DNA of 7,828 nt from JANPJV01 sp031425695 (GTDB lineage: Bacteria > Pseudomonadota > Gammaproteobacteria > Xanthomonadales > SZUA-5): contig JANPJV010000069.1 of assembly GCA_031425695.1 (NCBI GenBank), positions 1-7,828 of the forward strand, read 5' to 3'. Under the pieces are notes generated by a model, which saw only the letters and a program-made list of their open reading frames with translations, searched no databases and had not been told where the DNA came from. This document shows positions 6,101 through 7,828 of this stretch, one piece after another. Each line of letters starts with the position of its first letter. Position 1 is the stretch's first letter. The position numbers and the translations under genes are program-made.

Positions 6101-6346
6101 GTCCACGCCCTCGAACCGCATCACCCAGTCGATCACCGACCCACCGGCCTGACACGCCCCCAGGCAATGCCACAGATTCGACTTCGGACTGATCACCAGG
6201 CTCGGCGTCTTGTCGTCGTGGAACGGACAGCGACCGATCCGATCTTTCCCGTGCAGTTTCAACGCGATCCCCGCCGCCTCCACCAGCCGCACGATCGACA
6301 CCTGAAGCTTGAGCCGCTCGATCTCGTGATCAGGAATGCGGGCCAT
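3179..6346 (-). CDS. CHC2 zinc-finger/Toprim primase fused to a P-loop ATPase (1055 aa)
   Basis: A DnaG-type primase joined to a helicase-like motor, as in replication proteins of mobile elements. Domains in order: CHC2 zinc finger (about 35-75) with Cys40, His43, Cys61, Cys65; primase core (about 125-240); Toprim (about 255-320) with Glu261 (CEALIDAL) and Asp307/Asp309 (YDADEAGN), the metal-binding acidic residues; an Ala/Pro linker (about 385-455); a P-loop ATPase (about 600-760) with Walker A SAAGKST (Lys635), Walker B ILAIAEEE (Glu679-681) and a possible arginine finger at Arg742 (LLNRCL); a winged-helix-like part (about 880-950); and a low-complexity tail. DnaG itself has about 600 residues and no such motor. 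The ATG at 6346 has GGAG 8 bases upstream. It probably makes primers and unwinds the element's DNA. Oddities: the zinc finger has C-x3-C instead of C-x2-C, an in-frame U UUU UUA slippery site at residues 412-413, and NLAG repeats in the tail. It heads a minus-strand operon with the recombinase. Confidence 0.9.
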   Translation of the reverse strand: MARIPDHEIERLKLQVSIVRLVEAAGIALKLHGKDRIGRCPFHDDKTPSLVISPKSNLWHCLGACQAGGSVIDWVMRFEGVDFRRAVELLRQESGEASAVGPLVPAPVALTVPVLAADAGDQALLRSVVEYYHATLLASAEALAYADGRGITMEAMKHFQLGYGNRTLGTQLPLKQIKAGAEIRGALQRVGLLRESGHEHFNGSLVVPVITPDGEITEIYGRKVTPNLRPGTPLHLYLPGPHRGVFNESGLLGHEEVILCEALIDALTFWCAGYRNVTSSCGIEGFADEMLAAFLGSGTKRVLIAYDADEAGNKAAEKLAERLLAAGIECYRCRFPKGMDANEYALAVKPAIKSLGVVIRQAEWMGKARTDVPRPTSRSVLEILPGDVGDVPQRAAALMAERGEAAAADVPFLAAAPVPSAPAAMAAKKEICAAPAAVAPDDPMPEPPAYRVPPTAPEIPFEIADSGELRLVLGDRAYTVRGIEKNTSYEQLRVWLKAARGEFFHVDTVELYQAKQRGGWLKQASIELGASEEVLRSDLGKLLRVVEQRQDALIRAKLKPKTTEDTAPTLNEAQQTAALALLRDPKLIERIVADVEATGVVGEASNALVAYLACVSRKLDKPLAILIQSTSAAGKSTLMDAVLGLMPEAERVQYSAMTGQSLFYLGETSMKHKILAIAEEEGVRQAAYALKLLQSQGELTIASTGKDPITGQLVTQEYRVEGPVMLFLTTTAIDIDEELLNRCLVLTINESREQTAAIQSRQRSSRTLDGLLAKAKSEDVLATHRAAQTLLRPLAVVNPYAEQLTFASDRVRLRRDHQKYLALIDSIALLHQHQRPIRSAQQGGRAIEYIEATLEDIALANRLAHEVLGRSLDELPPQTRRVLGAIQTLVDERSQAQGIERGAVRFTRRELRDRIGVGDTQLRVHVERLVALEYVVPHSGRNGQRFSYELAFDGDVASQAPQAVGLIAAESLGTTANLAEENGNLAGSGTNLAGRLRPASGHLAVSLRVEEMPLPARPDADLLSLAAALPETALLGSGAPPPRRNGASYPSPVRN
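3367..3418 (-). repeat. Three 21-bp-spaced repeats encoding NLAG units in the primase tail
   Basis: CCGCGAGGTT occurs at 3367-3376, 3388-3397 and 3409-3418, exactly 21 bp apart. In the primase frame this gives heptapeptide units starting NLA at residues 977, 984 and 991 (NLAEENG, NLAGSGT, NLAGRL), with a looser HLA at 1002. The exact spacing keeps the reading frame. Confidence 0.75.
5057..5118. repeat. Inverted repeat with in-frame U UUU UUA slippery site in the primase linker
   Basis: TTCCTTTTTAGCCGCC (5057-5072) and GGCGGCTAAAAAAGGAA (5102-5118) are inverted copies differing by one extra A, with a 29-base gap. On the mRNA (minus strand) the upstream copy reads CCU UUU UUA, which places the heptamer U UUU UUA (5114-5108) in the correct frame for a -1 ribosomal shift at Phe412-Leu413. 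The -1 frame meets TAA at 5066-5064, inside the other copy. Confidence 0.5.
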
Positions 6347-6401
6347 GGCGATTTCTCCAAAAACCTGTCAAGCCCCTTGGGGCAGGAATAACTCGGCCCG
6401 C

Positions 6402-6429
6402 AGGTTACACGTTTTCGTAGTATCGTCAA
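6402..6429 (-). promoter_or_regulatory. Possible primase promoter
   Basis: TTGACG (6429-6424) matches the -35 consensus at five of six bases. TAACCT (6407-6402) sits 16 bases on as a weak -10. The -35 box lies within the palindrome at 6421-6437, so a repressor bound there would block it. The leader to the ATG would be about 48 bases. Confidence 0.33.
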
Positions 6430-6437
6430 CCACGATA
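6421..6437. promoter_or_regulatory. Palindrome TATCGT-N5-ACGATA, likely Xre operator
   Basis: A perfect 6-bp inverted repeat with a 5-base centre (CAACC) lies 20 bases before the xre-type start codon and covers the possible -35 of the primase promoter. Xre/Cro-type repressors usually bind such sites next to their own gene. This is an inference from position and symmetry. Confidence 0.5.
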
Positions 6438-6457
6438 ACAAAACCTGGACTTAAGGT

Positions 6458-6853
6458 ATGGCTTCCCGGATCAGCATCAGCAACCTAGCCATGGCCATCA
6501 ACGACGAAGAGCGAGCCTTCTTCATCGAGCTCGGCGCCCGCATTGCGCGCCTGCGCAAAGACCAGGGAATTACCCAGATCCAGCTCGCCGAACTGCTCCA
6601 TACCTCGCAGCAAGCCATCACCGCCTACGAAGTCGGTCGCCGCCGCGTCCCGGTCTCTTCGCTCCCCAAGATCGCCAAGGTTCTCGGCGTGGCCATCGAA
6701 GCGCTGATCGGCGAAGAACCCAGCACCACGCTCAAGCGCGGCCCAGCACCCAAGCTCCAGCAACAAATGGATCGCATTGCTCGACTGCCCAAGTCCCAGC
6801 AGCGGTTCGTCATGCAAATGATCGATACCGTGCTCCAACAGGCGGGCCGATAA
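6458..6853 (+). CDS. Xre/Cro-type helix-turn-helix repressor (131 aa)
   Basis: A DNA-binding regulator. Residues about 26-86 form an HTH_3 (Cro/C1) domain: the turn and recognition helices are ITQIQLAELL and SQQAITAYEVGRR (38-62), followed by the family's usual VPVSSLPKIAKVLGVAIEALIG. The C-terminal part (about 95-130, QQQMDRIARLPKSQQRFVMQMIDTVL) looks like a dimerisation helix. It is transcribed away from the primase, so it probably represses the primase operon and itself through the palindrome between them. The start is uncertain: ATG 6458 has AAGG only one base upstream, while ATG 6491 (MAINDEER) begins where the conserved-looking part starts but lacks a ribosome site; the shorter product would have 120 residues. 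There is no sensor or protease domain, so it is unlike long SOS-cleaved C1 repressors. Confidence 0.9.
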   Translation: MASRISISNLAMAINDEERAFFIELGARIARLRKDQGITQIQLAELLHTSQQAITAYEVGRRRVPVSSLPKIAKVLGVAIEALIGEEPSTTLKRGPAPKLQQQMDRIARLPKSQQRFVMQMIDTVLQQAGR

Positions 6854-6926
6854 CGACGGCAGCGACCGACGCCTCGCACAGCGCAGTAAGGCGAAGCGCG
6901 TAGCTACTAAAAAGGATGTCGGTCAC

Positions 6927-6947
6927 AAAGCCCCGCTCCAGCGGGGC
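6927..6947 (-). terminator. Factor-independent terminator of the transposase gene
   Basis: On the minus strand a GCCCCGC stem, TGGA loop and GCGGGGC stem are followed by TTTGTG. It lies 59 bases after the transposase stop codon. The T-tract is short but the stem is perfect and very GC-rich. In the other direction the hairpin is followed by CGGGGG, so it is less likely to end the xre transcript. Confidence 0.6.
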
Positions 6948-7005
6948 CGGGGGAGTGCTTTACGACTAGTGACTTAACTCGTTGGCTATCCTGCGCCGGG
7001 GTCGC

Positions 7006-7828
7006 TCAGATTCTGACCGCCGCCAGCGCCCGCGCCACTGCAATACCACGCAGCCAGAACTGGCCCATCTCCTTCGCCTTGTCGACCAGGCTCTCGACCT
7101 GGCCCACGGCGCGGTTGAAGCTCGAGCCCACCGCCATCACCTGGCGCGTCCATTGCTCGGAACGGTAGTCGAGACGTCCCAGAACCGCCGGCGGCGGACC
7201 GGTGATCGCGCCGCGCTTGTCGGGGCGGATCTGGCGGCCGGTGTAGTCGACCAGCGCCAAGTATTCGGACTGCGAGACGGACAGCACGCAAAAGCCGCGC
7301 AGGCCGGCGATCGGCGCCAGCGGCTGAGCCGCGACATCAGACTTTTTCTCGATGGCGGCGATGCGCCGCTTCGCGCTCGTATGGTGCGAGTCAACCAAGG
7401 AATCGCAGAGCTTCGCGCGAACCGGATTGAGATCGACGTAGGCCATCGCCGAGAGCACCGCCCCTTCATCCAGTAGCGCCTGGCATTTGAACCGGCCTTC
7501 CCAGAAACGACCCTTGCAGGAGTCCTCGCGATTCGCCCTCTTGGCGATCGGCTCGGACAAGCAGCGCATGAACCAGGACAAGTCCGCCAACCGCTCACGC
7601 AGAACGTTGATCCGCTCAGCATTGCCCGCCAGCACTTCAGCACGCATCTCGACGTCTTGTTCCTGGCGCGGAAACAGGCGTATCCACCGCGCCGCGATCT
7701 CCTCGGCCTTCCAACTGGCGACCACCTCCGGCAACGTCTGCACCACCACGTGCAGATGATTGCTCATCACCGCATAGCCCCAGATCGATACCGAAAAGAT
7801 CTCGGCCAGTTCGTGCAGCCGATCTTCC
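7006..7828 (-). CDS. IS200/REP-type HUH (Y1) transposase, N-terminus beyond right edge
   Basis: The frame is open to the window edge; 273 residues are visible and the protein starts outside. The string WGYAVMSNHLHVVV carries the HUH motif (His-Leu-His), which binds the metal ion. The tyrosine of AYVDLNPVRAKL (codon 7440-7438) aligns by motif with Tyr115 (YIYINPV) of the E. coli REP-associated transposase TnpAREP and is the likely nucleophile. Between them are the family-typical WFMRCL and CKGRFWEGRFKCQALLDE. Such enzymes cut single-stranded DNA at hairpin ends. The visible part already exceeds the size of simple IS200 transposases, matching the longer chromosomal family members often found as single copies. 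The GTG/ATG pair at 7770-7765 is not the real start, because 19 residues upstream (including EDRLHELAEIFSVSIW) read on in frame. A terminator follows the gene. No flanking REP hairpins or IS ends are seen. Confidence 0.88.
   Translation of the reverse strand, partial: EDRLHELAEIFSVSIWGYAVMSNHLHVVVQTLPEVVASWKAEEIAARWIRLFPRQEQDVEMRAEVLAGNAERINVLRERLADLSWFMRCLSEPIAKRANREDSCKGRFWEGRFKCQALLDEGAVLSAMAYVDLNPVRAKLCDSLVDSHHTSAKRRIAAIEKKSDVAAQPLAPIAGLRGFCVLSVSQSEYLALVDYTGRQIRPDKRGAITGPPPAVLGRLDYRSEQWTRQVMAVGSSFNRAVGQVESLVDKAKEMGQFWLRGIAVARALAAVRI

Larger units (their letters stand above)
6359..6447. promoter_or_regulatory. Three AACCTG boxes about 40 bp apart in the divergent control region
   Basis: AACCTG occurs at 6362-6367 and 6442-6447 on the plus strand and at 6406-6401 on the minus strand, centred about 39 and 41 bp apart. 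The two outer copies extend to AAAACCTG. The even spacing, near four helix turns, would suit binding of a protein on one face of the DNA, possibly the Xre product or the replication protein. Confidence 0.3.

Noticed and set aside
6972..6978. ACTTAAC as an attC left box next to the transposase
   Set aside because: No matching GTTRRRY or inner boxes within 150 bp; such 7-mers occur by chance about once per 1 kb per strand.
7765..7770. GTG/ATG at 7770-7765 as the transposase start
   Set aside because: The frame continues upstream in family-typical sequence (HELAEIFSVSIWGYA) to the window edge, so the true start lies outside.

Overview
The window is GC-rich DNA whose protein types and promoter style suggest a gammaproteobacterium, most likely of the Xanthomonadaceae/Lysobacteraceae. 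This placement is inferred; no rRNA, tRNA or taxonomic marker gene is present.

Left part (1-1642): the start of an exported protein reads off the left edge on the minus strand (1-157), and a small conserved-looking gene of unknown function follows (415-630, minus). About 1 kb then holds no convincing gene. It contains back-to-back promoter-like elements, repeated short palindromes built on CATGGATG, and at 1183-1282 a 100-bp element with the architecture of an integron attC recombination site. No integron integrase lies in the window.

Central part (1643-6853): four co-directional minus-strand genes run from 6346 down to 1643. They are a 1055-residue CHC2 zinc-finger/Toprim primase fused to a P-loop ATPase and a winged-helix-like segment, an XerC/D-like tyrosine recombinase starting 2 bases after it, and a type II toxin-antitoxin pair (short antitoxin, then a RelE/ParE-family toxin overlapping by 4 bases). 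A divergent Xre-type repressor gene (6458-6853, plus) shares a 111-bp control region with the primase. That region holds a TATCGT/ACGATA palindrome and three AACCTG boxes about 40 bp apart. A replication enzyme, a DNA recombinase, a repressor and an addiction module together look like the core of an integrative mobile element: the primase-ATPase would start copying the element, the recombinase would move it, Xre would set expression, and the toxin-antitoxin pair would stabilise it. The element ends are not identified.

A notable feature inside the primase gene is an in-frame U UUU UUA slippery heptamer in the linker after the Toprim domain. A -1 shift there would stop after 14 codons and give a 427-residue primase without the ATPase. 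The downstream half of an inverted repeat supplies that stop codon. The same AT-rich motif, GGCTAAAA(n)AGGA, recurs about six times in the window.

Right part (6854-7828): a factor-independent terminator on the minus strand and the C-terminal 273 residues of an IS200/REP-type HUH (Y1) transposase that continues past the right edge.
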